From: Bryum argenteum
Taxonomy: Eukaryota; Streptophyta; Bryopsida; Bryales; Bryaceae
DNA: 64,000 nt
Assembly: GCA_037043015.1 (NCBI GenBank)
Contig: CM073322.1
Coordinates: forward strand, 13,403,601-13,467,600
Direction: 5' to 3'
Numbering within the stretch: the first letter of the stretch is position 1; each line of letters begins with the position of its first letter. Shown in pieces: positions 24,377-36,280 of the stretch. The notes beneath the pieces were generated by a model. It ran no database searches. It saw nothing but the letters and a program-made list of their open reading frames with translations, and was not told the DNA's origin. The translations under genes were made by a program, and so were the position numbers.

Positions 24377-24870
24377 TCCATCTCCAATTTCATTTCTCAC
24401 ACTGATTGCCGACTCCTCTCTCTTCGAATTGCACTCCTCCGTTGCTGTACGTAGCTTCAGCTCGCCCCTCGTTTTGCTGTAGTGAGGTTGTAGAGTTTGA
24501 TTGATTGCCGACTCCTCTCTCGCTCGAATTGCACTCCTCTACAACTCGCCCCTCGTTTTGCTGGAGGTTGTGGAGTTCGATTGATTGCCGACTCCTCTTT
24601 CGCTCGAATTGCACGAGTTCCTCTGTTGCTGTGCATAATTAGCTTCAACTCGACCCTCGTTTTGCTGCAGGTTGTAGAGTTTGTCAGCTTTGCACTCCTC
24701 TCTCAATTCTCACAATTGTACTTCATCTCCGTCTCCAATTGCACTTCTCAGAGTTGCCGACGAACTCCGCTCTCGTTCAACTGGATGCACTCCTCCGTTG
24801 CTGCAGCTTCAAATCACTCGCCCCTCGTTTTACTGAAATTGCAGGTTGTATCAGTTTGTCAGCATGGTGC
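24377..24870 (+). repeat. About 100-bp pyrimidine-rich tandem repeat
   Basis: Three to four degenerate units contain GATTGCCGACTCCTCT, CGAATTGCACTCCTC and CTCGCCCCTCGTTTTGCTG, followed by GGTTGTAGAGTTTG. It lies directly upstream of a short ORF at 24846. Confidence 0.75.
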
Positions 24871-25625
24871 AAGAGAAGAATCGGAAGTCCAGGGCCGGCA
24901 ACACTCCAACCAATATCGATGAATGTGAAGACAAGGGGGAAGGATCGGGGATAACAATCTCTCAACCTGAAGCGGAATTGGCGAATGTGGTCCTAGCGTA
25001 CTCAGAGTGGGATGAGCCGCTCGACCTCTGAGGTATTTCATTGCCGTTGCAAGCTTCCATGCTTGCGGTAGCTCCAGCTCTTGTAGGTCATGAAGCAGCA
25101 GAGTTATGGAGACGGATTCTTGAGCATGCGAGTGGGCTCGTGCGACAAGGTCCCATGGTGGATGATGTTAGCAAGGCTTATTCACAAATTCTAGAGGGTG
25201 ACATCAAGGAGGTTTGGAGGCCAGTTTCTTAAGCGAACCGCTATGAGATTGCGAATTGTTCCAACAAGAAGCAGGCAAGGTTGTTATCTAAGCATAACCA
25301 TACGGAGTAGAGAAGGCTCTTTGGCATGGGGACACTAGCGGAATTCAAGGCACATGTCAAAGTGATCCAATCAATTTCAGAGAAGCTTGGAGATGTGCAG
25401 GAAGCAGTAATGGTGGCGAAGTCTACCATCGAACGTCTTCATGGGGAGACCAGCCTACTGTCCATGGCCAGGTTGCAGTACAACAAAACGAAGGAGGCTC
25501 CCGCTCAAGCAGAGGAGGCCCTGAAGATTGCCAAGCAGAAAAACGCGGTATTTCGCCCTCGTGTGGTGTTCAAGTATCTAGTTGGCCAGTCTGTCCCACC
25601 GGTTAATGGGAAAATATTGAATTAG
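24846..25625 (+). other. Cluster of short unrecognised ORFs, possible decayed gene
   Basis: Three successive plus-strand frames (24846-25031, 25041-25232, 25326-25625) have protein-like composition. The last encodes 99 residues with a likely helical, Ala/Lys/Glu-rich segment. No family was recognised, and I could not link them by splice sites. They may be exons or remnants of one gene. Confidence 0.25.
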
Positions 25626-25979
25626 TGGTGCCCCATGCGATCCAGGGAATTTGTGTCTCGTGTTGCAATCCTTGAAGCATGCGGGTGCCTCTTTCACCAA
25701 AATCATATTTGTGGGTAAGATGATCGATTCCAGCCATCACGAGTGCCCCTACTGCAAGATCGAGCCTGATGCAATGAAGGTAGCACAATGGGGCGGGAAG
25801 ATGACTAGTGTCTGAGCAGAATCGGCAATAAAACTGACTGCGGAGATGGTGAGTCGTGTTCGGCCCACATGCACGCATCGTCAAGGTTCCAGCTTGACAA
25901 GTGCTAATGCTGCCTACGAAGGAGTTCAGTCCAGTGCCACTTTGTAGCAGAATTCGGAGAAGAGTTGGAGCCACACTAC

Positions 25980-28380
25980 TACATCGAATGCAGTCAATTC
26001 TCCAAAGTTTCAGAAGTCGCCAGCGAGGGTGGTGGTGCTAACCTCAATGACCTCCCAAGCAACAAGGTGGGCTTGTAGAAAGTTTGAAGAAATCCGTCAA
26101 GACTACAGGTTTGATCATGTAGTTGATCATCAGATTTTGTGAACCTTGATAACCATGTAAATGTTGACAACCGGATAGAATATAAACAATCCAAGCTGGA
26201 ACTTCCCTTCAACGATTGAACTTTTTCGAAGTTTGTAATGATCATGAAGTGGCTGCTGAAGCTGCTTCGAAATCCATGCATGATTTAGTTTCCAGGGGAT
26301 CTTCCTCCGTCAATAGTCAATGCTGGTCATTCCTGCTTGCAAGATTTCAACAAGTTTCACCTCATTTGATCTTGCATATGTACATCACAGCAGCGGGTCC
26401 ACTTCCGATCCTACCTTTTCATTCATATTACTACCCCTGCTGAACCTGGTTGTCCTGCGATAGAAAATTTTCACAGCTTGCAAGGTGAAAGTGATACTCC
26501 TCCATAGCTTCAAGCAGAATTAGACGTTGCTTTTTTAACACCTGATAGCAATGACTACACGTTTTGTAAGTGTACGCAATTGAGTAGGTCAGTATTGGAT
26601 ACACCTTCTGTACCCGAACACATGGCTCTGCTTATTGCTGTACATCTAAATCAACCTGACTGTGACCATTTCCAGATTGCGTACTTTTGGACAAATTTCC
26701 GCGTGAGTTCTTTTGCGTAAGAGAAGAAGACAGTTAGTAAAACGCAACTCACTCATACAAACTACCATGTCCATTGACTTCAACTTGTTGGCTTTCGTCA
26801 TTCAAGCAAGCACATGTCGCTTTAATACCAACTCCTTTAACACAACTTAAGTATCCCGATCAACTTTACTACACACTTTCTTACTACCTATTGTGCAATC
26901 CAAAGGCAATTCAAAAAGTTAATGAATGCAATGCTTGCTACAAACCAAAATACTACATTCCATTTTGTTACCTCGAAACCATGGTTATGCATGCTGCTCT
27001 AGAGCTCAGTGACAATGTGGTCCTACTTGTTTTTGGACAGACCTGTATTTGTGGCTATCTTCAACAATGGAACAAAATCCTCCATTCTGTGCAGGTTTCT
27101 AAATTCTCTTTAACATTAAAAAGTCCAAATTATCATTTAAATTGTTGTTAAAAGTGTGTTCAAAGTCAAGATCATCTCTTCGTGAACTTTGGAAGCTATC
27201 ACAATGTTTAAGTTTAATGCACCTACTAAAGTAGCCTCGATGGAAACTTTTAATCCTTATGGCATGGGTAGTTTGAAAGTGTAGTTTCATAATTGATGCT
27301 AAACGGAATTTTTTTGCAAATCAAGGTTTCCAAGGGGTGCATTTTCAAGCTTGACAACGGGTCTATCAACACCTAAGAGATTTAAATGGATAAATGGCAG
27401 GTGACAAGATAAAAAACTGCAAGCGAAAATAACAAGCAAAAGCAAGAATAAATGAGTGAGGTAATGTCATTTCAAATTTGAATCTATACTTGCATTAAAA
27501 CCTTTTCCACCCTTACAAATCCTTGAATCCTTAGACGCTCCCAGCTCACTCATGAGTCTCAACAATCCTCTATCTCTCAGTATTCTTACACCCCACTCCA
27601 CCGACAATCTTGTTTCTATGACTATTTTTGCGCCCTCTACCTTCAACTCATTTAGTGCAACAATCCTCATAACAAGTATTCATAGACTCCCCATTCATTC
27701 TCTTGCAACAATCCTCCACTCCCAACTCATTCTCATGCGATAGTGTCTCCGATCTTGCAATAATTGCATAGTCTCTCCAATCTTCCCATAGTGTCATGGA
27801 GGCTTGTCATGTTGACCTCATAGTGGATGAGGAGCATGATGAGCATATTGACATTGTCGAGGATCTCTCATGGAGCTGGCGAGAACAAGAGAAAAAGGAA
27901 TACAAAGATTGCCGCGTGCTAGTAAGACATGAAACACCAGTTTGAGCTTGGTTTCAATAACCCAAGCATCAGGTTAACCCTTAAACGTCATATGCTGTCC
28001 TGATACCACACCCAAAATCTCTTTTAAAACTCCACTTTTAGCATTATTCTATTTTTAATTTGCGTGAGCTCTATTCTAAGAAAGTATAGATCTCTTTAAG
28101 GTGCTCAATTTGGAATTTTAAAAATTCCATTTGGTATAATGGAGTGTAAGTTATGAGCAAGATTCTCTCAAAAAAACCCAACCCCTCGGGCTGGGTCTGA
28201 CGTTTAAGGGTTAATGTCTCGCCAATTGAGTACCTTGTCTCGTCAATTTCAGGTGGGGACTTTCACATCCCTATCGATGCACCACGCACGAATACAAGTA
28301 AGTAGCCTACTACATTCTTATTTTTCTTTACTCTAATGCGCTTTTCAGGGAGCCCAATCAACTAGTCTTTAAAATTGTTA
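25980..28380. other. AT-rich intergenic region
   Basis: Nothing with support. A 125-codon frame at 26774-27151 has low-quality composition. Confidence 0.4.
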
Positions 28381-28385
28381 ACCGC

Positions 28386-29180
28386 TAATATCAAAAAGAG
28401 CTAGGTGCCCATATCGTGGTTGATTTGAATCTAGTCAGGCTCTCAATTACTAAATATAGATATATCATATTGACACTTTTTGAAGATTGTAGATTTTTTC
28501 CATATCTTTTTGGAAAGTCCTTATAGGAGATATTCAGGATCAAAGTTTGAAAAGACTATTTGAAGTCTACCCAATATTGCCCAAGCTGCGGTATATACTA
28601 ATTTTTTTCAAAATCTACCCAAAATCGGTTAGAGGCAGTAACTTCAAAATTCACTAAAAATTGAGATTTTACTTTACTACAAGTTTTGTTTTTTGTACAT
28701 GTAGAAGAAGTACAAGGACATGATTTCCTTGTTTGAATCCTCAATCGAGGAATTTTTCACGTGTCTTTTTTACTGACAAAGACTGGCCTTTGTATTTGAA
28801 TTTCAGCATTAATACCTCTATGTGAAAAAATTAAGCAATTTCTGATTTCTAAAGGTTTTATAGGTTCAATAAGGGTAAACGTAATCTCACTCACCTAGGA
28901 GTAAGAATTCGAAGAGCCTCAACTCGAATTCACTCTTAAAATTGGTTTTTCTGGCTCACAAAACATTTCAAACCCATTTTGCAACTAGGATCAAAGACAT
29001 TTTTTCAACGTTGAATGTTATGATCTCACAATTGGTGCGGAATTTGAATCGAAGATTTGGTACACTTGTAGGTACTAGATCCTACAGTTACATACTCAAT
29101 AATTTCTCAAATGCTAAATATTTGCACCTTGCAACGAACAAGAATTTTTTCTGAGGATTTCTGGTGGTTTTGAGGCGTGT
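28386..29180 (+). repeat. Dispersed repeat R3, copy 1
   Basis: Similar in the same orientation to 33.3-34.06 kb. Shared pieces include AAAAGAGC followed by CATATCGTGGT, GGCTCACAAAA, TTCACAATTGGTG and GAATTTGAATC. No coding capacity was recognised. A tRNA-like sequence begins right at its downstream end. Confidence 0.65.
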
Positions 29181-29181
29181 T

Positions 29182-29256
29182 TTTTAGATAGCTCAGGTGG
29201 TCCAGAGCAAAGGACTGAAAATCCTTGTGTCAGTGGTTCAAATCCACTTCTAAAGG
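29182..29256 (+). tRNA. tRNA-Phe(GAA)-like, plant mitochondrial type
   Basis: A full cloverleaf can be drawn. The acceptor stem TTTTAGA/TCTAAAG has one G-U pair. D arm: GCTC/GAGC. Anticodon arm: AAGGA-CTGAAAA-TCCTT with anticodon GAA. T arm: AGTGG-TTCAAAT-CCACT. From AGAGCAAAGGACTG onward it is nearly identical to plant mitochondrial trnF, as I recall that sequence. It is probably a nuclear copy of mitochondrial DNA. It may not be expressed, since the B box reads GGTTCAAATCC, which is acceptable, but the A box region is less typical. Confidence 0.7.
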
Positions 29257-29685
29257 ACATTAGGAGTTAAGCTATAGAAAAACTCTACAATCTGCAAAAA
29301 GTTCAACTCATACGCTGTAAAGAATGATATAATGTGAACATGATTCAAGTCAAAGTCAACTGGAATCTGCCGCTTCCTGCAACTTTAAGAATTGTTAAAT
29401 GAACATACGGACATAAAAAATAGTTCTTTCTTCGATCCAGCCTCCTTTAGAAGGTATGATTTTCTTTGTCAGATCCGCATATCACGCAGGTTAGGGCTTC
29501 GGCTCAGGTAAAGGTAACATCGTGACACATGAACTCTGCTTTTCTTTGGTTTTTATAATAGACTGACTTTGAAGATCTTTCTTTGAAGGTAATGTACATC
29601 TAAGAAGTATGTAACTAGGATCACAAAGTTTTCTTACAATCATGGATCGGTGTAAGAATGATACGATTTCTTTACGTTTTTCTTG

Positions 29686-30310
29686 GATAGATAGAAACTC
29701 CGGTCCCTTTCTAAGGGGCCAACGCGAATGAAGTGTCCATTCGTAATGCTAAGAGCATGCCCAGCCCTGTGCGTTAGGCCGGGCCGCTCGGCTGCACGAA
29801 AACCCTACAGGCGCTGCTCGGCGGGGCCACAGGAGTAAGCCTCCAACCAATCACATTAGCTTGTATACTTAGTAGATTATAATAGAAATTATTCTTTGCC
29901 AATAAACTCTCTGCCATGTGGCACTCTTGCATTGGTTAATGGAGACGCTGAAATGTGAATGAAGGGATGGGATAACTTGGAGTTAAGGTGTTCTAGAATT
30001 AAGGAGACCGCAACCGGCTTGACCGGATTACAAGGATAGTGTGTGGGCTGGGGGTCCTCACACTTCAAATTTGGCTCCGCTCTCCGGTCCACAGTGCGGG
30101 TTGGGCATGCTCTAATAGCCCTATGCCCACTCGATACGGGAAAATTGGGACAATACTACTTCCCCTTGGACGGTGGATACTTTGACTATGCTAGTTTCTA
30201 GCTAGTTACTAGTGCCTTCAAGATACTTGACGTAGTATCCCTCAAAGGGCTTTGAGGTACCCATACAACAAGGACCAAGGACCCCACCATAGTTGGGTGG
30301 ACTATGGTAG
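29686..30310 (+). repeat. R1 repeat, copy 2, split by a MITE
   Basis: Begins ATAGATAGAAACTCCGGTCC and continues, after an inserted MITE, with segments matching the transporter-intron copy in reverse (AGTTTCTAGCTAGTTACTAG, AGGGCTTTGAGGTACCCATA). It is the longest copy of the family here. Confidence 0.8.
29753..30112. mobile_element. Tourist-like (PIF/Harbinger-type) MITE inserted in R1
   Basis: Terminal inverted repeats GAGCATGCCCAGCCC and GGGTTGGGCATGCTC bound a 360-bp non-coding element, flanked on both sides by TAA (29750-29752 and 30113-30115). Removing it restores the AATGCTAATA-type sequence of the other R1 copies, so the insertion boundaries are firm. A 3-bp TWA duplication and GAGCAT ends are typical of PIF/Harbinger-derived MITEs. 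Confidence 0.85.
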
Positions 30311-30519
30311 TGATACGTTTTCCTTACAGAATAGAATACAAAGTTAATCCTTACAACTTTGGATATGCGAACAAAGATCAATATGAAGTACAAATCCTTG
30401 AAGATGAAATTGTTGAATAGTTTCATAATTGTTCCTAAATAATTGTCTCCCGATCTATAGTATAGTAAGCTAGTTTTGTGCATGGAGAAAGTAAATTGGA
30501 GGGAGTCAAACTAAATTTA

Positions 30520-31827
30520 TCATTTTTGAACTCTTCTACAATTTGTTGTAGATGGACTTACCAGTGTTTTTGAAATGGTATCCTGATTCAACACCTTATA
30601 ATGTTTGAGATAAGTACATGTTGCTGTTGAAATGTGAAGATATTATCTATCTACTTGTGAAGAAGCATAGCCCTTCATCATTGGTACTGCTCCAGTTTTG
30701 AGCACTCTCCCTTTGTTCTAGTCCCCTGCTCAACCCTAATTGTGCTCGTAATGGTCCTTTCTCTAATCGGTTCGAACGCTGCGAAAGCGGCGGCAGCCCC
30801 AAATTTCAAGGGCATCGAGGAAGCTCGGAATGCGACAGCAGCAGCTTCGAAGCGATAAGCGAAAGTGGGATTGTTCACAGGTGCGTACACAATTTTGCCA
30901 GCGCCTCTCTTCGGTAACACGCTTCACCACCTCCGCTTCGTGATTAGCCTAACAAAGTCAGTCGAACCCACCGATGAGCCTGCGCACCGATGAGCCTGCG
31001 CATGGAGGCAAAGTTCTTTTCATTTTGTCGACTAGCAATATGAACGCGGGGCCTGAGTTCGACGTGCGGAGTGTGAGGATACGAGTTGGAGCCATTCTGG
31101 GCGTGGTGATTACTACCTTATGAATCTGTTCACCGTGTGTCATGTTAGTGAAGTGACGATATTGCCCTGACGACCCTCTCGAACAAGGGGCTCGTTATGG
31201 GTTATTTGTTCAAGGGTTGCACTTGTTCAGTTTCGACCAACCGCAAGTTTCGGTTTCGATGTGCAAGTTGGTACTTTCGCAACAGACATGCTCCAGTGAA
31301 GCTAAGGACCGAAAAAATTGCAGGTGCACGAGGGGTTTGATAATTGGTGAGATCTGATTTTCTCGTAATGGGATAGATGCCGCATCTTTAAATATGCACA
31401 AACCAGCACCTCATCCGAGTCTCGTCTCTACAGACACTAGATCTGCAAGAGGACTCCCTGTGTATTCAGGTTCTACCACCCCAAAAAGTACTACCCCACC
31501 TAAAAAATCCTCCATAAACTAACTAGGAACCAGCTGGTAAGTCACCATTCAGGTTCCTCTACTACAACTCCGGCTCAAGTCTTTATCATGTGCCGCTCAA
31601 AAACCACATGCAAAATCTTCGCGTGGAGGATCGACCAAGATCGCGCCATTTCTCTCCAGCTTCAAATTTCCACCCTTCTGAATCTCAAATACGCTAAACG
31701 TGACTTCGTTTCTGTGAACAAAGGCGACCGTGTCAGCAATCATGTGAAGTAGCTGCCATGTGGTTGTAGAAATGTAGCAGCAGGAGTGACGAGGCTATCG
31801 TGGTGAAGGAGGGAGTACCTGGATCAA
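30520..31827. other. Intergenic region downstream of the ERF gene
   Basis: GC-richer pieces at 30.72-31.15 kb carry short minus-strand frames (30678-30920, 30958-31143) without recognised domains. They may be remnants of a gene. The right part is the 3' flank of the ERF gene. Confidence 0.35.
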
Positions 31828-32668
31828 CTACGCGGAGGCGGCCGTAGTGTTGGAGCAGGGGCTGCTGCAGCTGGTGTCCGACAAGGCGGGGGAGGGACTG
31901 AAGTTGACGAAGTCGCCAGGGCTGTGACTCAGAAGCTCCTCGATCATCTCCGCGGCGAACTTGTCTTCCTCGGACATGGCGTCCTCCTGCGAACTGATGC
32001 AGCTGCGGGGGCTGTCGCTGGAATCCTCGGGCTGCTGTTGCTGGAGTGACGCATTAGCGAAGTGCACCTTGCGCACCCAGCTGGTCTCCGCCTGCTGGCG
32101 CCCCGTCTTCGTCTGCAAGATGCCCAGGTTGGATTGCTCCGCGTCCAAGCACAAGCACGTGAGCGACTGTTGAGACTGAGTCGCACCCGCGTCGCACGAC
32201 ACTTTCGCTGGCTGCTGTGACTGCGACTGCGCCTCTTGCTGTTGCTGAATCGACTGTTGGTACCAGCGGTGCAGCTTCGTGCTCAGTGTCGCGGACAGCA
32301 GCTGCGAGTTCCGTCCCTTGGAGCTCGGGTCGTATGGAAAATTGGTACGCGCGCGCGCGCCGCACATCAGGCGCGCCGCTTCGTCGTAAGCGTGCGCTGC
32401 ATCTTCCGCGGTTTCGAACGTGCCCAACCACACTCTCATCTTCCTGCACATCGAACACACCAAATCAGCTCAGAAACCTCCGCCATTCCTTGAAACTACC
32501 TACATTGCAAGATACAGAACTTCTGACCCCAAAGAAGTCCTCGACAGAACTCAAAACCACTCGAAGCACGGGTGGAGAGCGATCATACAAGTGAGGGTGA
32601 CGAATTTCCGAGACCCAGGAGCCCCAGTGGCGTTGTCGCACTCCGCGGTACCGTTGAGGCCTGCCCAT
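31828..32668 (-). CDS. SHINE/WIN1-clade AP2/ERF transcription factor, two exons
   Basis: Exon 1 is 32668-32589 and exon 2 is 32443-31828, with a GT-AG phase-2 intron of 145 bp, giving 231 residues. The AP2 domain spans residues about 6-65: [20 protein letters not shown], then [20 protein letters not shown], then [13 protein letters not shown]. The intron position just after RHPxL is that of Arabidopsis SHN genes. After the domain come [15 protein letters not shown], resembling the SHN middle motif, and [12 protein letters not shown] near the C-terminus, resembling the SHN C-terminal motif. SHN factors activate cuticular wax and cutin genes. There are Gln- and Ser-rich linkers. The gene appears intact. 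Confidence 0.93.
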
Positions 32669-33304
32669 GGCGATCGATGGATCTAGCTAGCTTCAAGTGT
32701 CTGTCTTTCTGCTCCGTCACTCTGACTGTCCGAAGCAACTTACAGGAGAGTCCAGTAAGGAGTCCAACTATGGCTACTGAAGGCAGAAGTGGAAACCGAG
32801 TAGATCAAAGGGGAATGAACCATGTCGGTACGGGCACGAATTCTCGTAGATGTAATCAAAGCAATGGAATCGGCGCGCTCCGCCGCCATCTAAATTTTGA
32901 CAGGCGCATCTGCTGATTTTCTCAGACTGGGCGAGATTATGCATTGATTTCCAAAAATTCTCCTTTAATTGAGTGTTTGACTGTGTGTGATTCAGATGTT
33001 AGGTGGGAACATGGCCAATTGGGAGGTCAAGTGGTCATCCATGATCCAGAGCTCCCCCGCTGACCCGGTCCCACTGCACTACCTTGCACGTTTCGAGAAG
33101 GCGACTGGGTCTACCTTAACAAATTAAGGAGGAGATTTGCCTGATGTGGACAAACTTGGCAAATGGGGATACTCGGTAAATAGACTATGTCTATTTTTGC
33201 ATGGTCCTCACACCCACTGATTATTTCTATTTTTGCATGCTCATTGAAGTCCTCTTTTCAGCTAAAAGAGTAGAGGCAAACAATTCTTGATTCATGATGT
33301 ATTT

Positions 33305-33875
33305 AAGCTTAATTCCAATATCGAAAAGAGCCATATCGTGGTCGATACCAGTCTGGTCAGACTCTCAGTTACTAGATATAGATAGTGTGAAGTTGAAACA
33401 ATTAGGGTTTCTCTATACCTTTTGGAGAAGTCATTTCAAGTTTCATAATCCCTCATACTACAGGAGATATTCAAGTATATGCTCATTAATTCTCAAAATC
33501 TGCCCAAAATCATTCAGAGTGCACTAACTTCAAAAAGTCATTAAAAATTGAGGTTTTTTTTAGATTTGTTTTAAGATTTTGTTTTTTGTACAGGAAGAAG
33601 AGGTATGGAGGGATTATCTTAGAGTTTGGATAATTTCCAATCCAAGAATTTTTCACATGCCTTTTTATAGTCAAAGACGACATTTGTATTTGAATTTGAC
33701 CATATCTTCATGTGAAAAATTAAGAATATCTATTGGTGGCATAGGTCCAATAAGGGTAAAAACTGTATATAGAATTTTAACTCTCAGGAACAAGAATTTG
33801 AAGAGCCTCAACTCAAATTTACTCTTAAAATGGTTCTTTTGGCTCACAAAATATTTTCAACCTATTTTTCAACTT

Positions 33876-33906
<31 letters not shown>

Positions 33907-34065
33907 CATTTTGAACGGTACAATTTCACAATTGGTGAGGAATTTGAATCTAAGATTTGGTACACACATACATGTACAAGTTAGGTATTAAACTCAAAAA
34001 TTTCTTAAATTTTGCACCTTGCCATAATCAAGGCCTGTCTTGAGGCATTTTGGTAGGTTTGAAAC
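33305..34065 (+). repeat. Dispersed repeat R3, copy 2
   Basis: Second copy of the family at 28.4-29.2 kb, same orientation, interrupted by a poly(T) run of about 27 bases at 33880-33906. No coding capacity was seen. Confidence 0.65.
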
Positions 34066-34339
34066 CTGACAACATAAGAGGTTAATGCAAGAATAATTGT
34101 ACTCATATTCGGAACTCACCTTATTTCTCACCATACTTAATATTTTTGTTTTGTCCTCCATGTGGTACTTCCTATCCATTTGGGGTCGATCATTTGATAT
34201 TCTCGAGAAATCAAAGAGCCTAACTAGAATTTTTGTGTGGTCTAATTCGGCTCACCGTAGTAGGACTAACGTAGGATAGGACCTGTCTACCTAAGTCCGA
34301 AGGGTTATGGGCCTTCTTAGCCCAAAGCTAACTCTTTGA

Positions 34340-34775
34340 GCCTCACTTGGCAACTCTGTGTAAACCCGATTAAAGGGGGATCCTCACGGGGGGCAGCGGC
34401 ATTGGCAACGCACGCTCGGCGTGCAAGTAGGCAGGGCCGGGTAGCTCACCTGAACGGCCCCCGCAGCAACAGACGGGCGACAGCGACAATCTCTTGCGGG
34501 AGGGGGGGGGTGGCCCCAGCTACAGTGTCACTTCTGATTGCGGAATGTTTCCGACTGCGAGCCGAACACCCTTTCGTTTTGAGCGGTAGAGATCGTTAGC
34601 CGGGAGGCCGGCAAACTCGGGTAACCGTAGTCGAGCGCCCAGAAGTTATCACTGTTCCGACTGCCGCGCCACGTCGGAGTTGACGCTGAGGCAATTCCTG
34701 TCGTGAGCCAAGCCATATAAAAGTTAACCAATGGCCTACCCTCTTTCTGTGCCGCTGTCGCCCGTGTGGCTTACC
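34340..34775. other. GC-rich island of unknown nature
   Basis: An abrupt GC-rich stretch with a TATA-like CCATATAAAAG at about 34713-34723. It could be a promoter, part of an rDNA-like or terminal-repeat element, or imported DNA. No family was recognised, and no second copy was seen in the window. Confidence 0.3.
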
Positions 34776-34825
34776 CCTAAGATTATTCTCTCAGTCTATA
34801 CCCTTTCAGATATCTCTCCCCTTAT

Positions 34826-35255
34826 CCTCAATTCCGTTAATTTGGCAATATTTTGGTAAAATGGCACGATTTAAGGTGGAAAAAATGAAAAAAACAACAC
34901 TCGTTTTTGTCATTTTTTGACATAATAGAGCAAATTTTTCTGAGCGGCCGCTCAAAACCAGAGATATTTCTGAGCGGCCGTTGAGAAAAAACTGCCCTTC
35001 GACAGAATTTGAAGGTCAAAATTCATCAAATAGTGTGATATTATGGAATTTTTGATGATATTACAGAAATTTGTTGATATAATGGAAGATGTGGGTGATA
35101 TTAGAAAACGTGCCATTTTGCAAGCATAAATCTTTGAGATTTTGAGTTCAAAAATATGCCGGTAAAATGGCACGTTTCAGAAACGCGACCAAATTGGCAC
35201 AGCATGGCTTTGGCAATATGGCAAAAGGAATTGTGCCATTTTAACGGAATTGAGG
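34826..35255. mobile_element. MITE, family M1 (430-bp copy)
   Basis: Ends CCTCAATTCCGTTAATTTGG and CCATTTTAACGGAATTGAGG are inverted repeats. The interior repeats AAAATGGCAC and GATATTA-type motifs, as do the copies at 60.1 and 62.4 kb. Non-coding. Confidence 0.75.
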
Positions 35256-35546
35256 TTCCTTCCAGATATCCTCAAAAATTCTCTAAAAGCTGTAGATTCT
35301 CCAGGCTATTGTGCTATTCTCCTAGATTCTCCAGGATATTGTGCTATGGACCAGATGTGTTATTTTTCAGTCAACTACAAGGCCTCACATATCGAATCAT
35401 GTACCCGAAGACTCTGGATGATCTCGTTTACGAGCCAAATTTGCAAGGCAAGGGTTGACGGAGGATGATTTCACTGGAGTAAAAGCGTCCCAAAGTGGAA
35501 GTCTGCACCGGCAGTCTCAGCTCTGCAAATACTAATGAAGCCAGAT

Positions 35547-35777
35547 TTATTTATTTTTTTATTTTTTTTATTTTTTTTTATAACACACGAATTGCTTTCT
35601 GCAACTCGCGGCAAAGCTGACAAATTGCTTCGAGGCAATCCATCGCCGGGGTTTCCATCCGGAAGAGTTGAGATTTTACGGCGACCGGAGTCGAACCGCC
35701 AACCTCTAGGTCCCCAGGCTAACACCCAAAGGTACCACTCACCATCATCTGGTAGTTTATAAAGGTCATTCCGGACC
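35547..35777 (-). mobile_element. tRNA-derived SINE
   Basis: On the minus strand it starts GGTCCGG, has an A-box-like region around GTGGTACCTTTGGGTG and an exact Pol III B box GGTTCGACTCC (plus strand 35688-35698). An unrelated body follows, then an A-rich tail (35547-35582 on the plus strand as T runs). An 11-bp direct repeat, TGAAGCCAGAT, flanks it (35536-35546 and 35778-35788), as expected for LINE-assisted insertion. 231 bp. Confidence 0.88.
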
Positions 35778-36280
35778 TGAAGCCAGATATTTTAATTTGC
35801 AGTCTTAGAATCGATGTTATTGTTGCTTGTGCACCTGGAATTTCACTACATGACAAGGTTAATCTTTCATTTTGACTCACTCATCGGTTCTCTGGTGCAG
35901 GAGATTTATGTTACAACATGTGTTTTTTTCCATAAATGATATTAAAGTAAAGACGCTTACAATTATTTTGGGTTCAAATATCCGCCTATGTACGCTTTAC
36001 ATCATCGTAACTTCTCCCTCCTCCAATCATTTTTCATCCATCAAAAAGTCATGTGGTATAGGGTCAGGGCTGTCTTACATGACACTTTTCCGTAATGTCT
36101 GTCTAAATTGTTATGTTCGACATGTTCATCGAACGTTGAGTCCTAGGGGAAGGTGTGACCAAAGTATAAAAATGCATAGTAAAAACAGGAGCAATTGCCT
36201 CTTCGATGTGTATGTCTGATTGCCGTGTATCTCTAATGTTTGACAGTGTCCCATAACTATCATAAGAAATGGTTACAATT

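Noticed and set aside
31944-32594. Alternative frames over the SHINE-type gene
   Set aside because: Shadows of the AP2/ERF exon; low-complexity Arg/Ser/Gln reading.
34340-34775. GC-rich island as a solo terminal repeat or rDNA piece
   Set aside because: No paired copy, no defined ends and no rRNA motif recognised, so no family is assigned.
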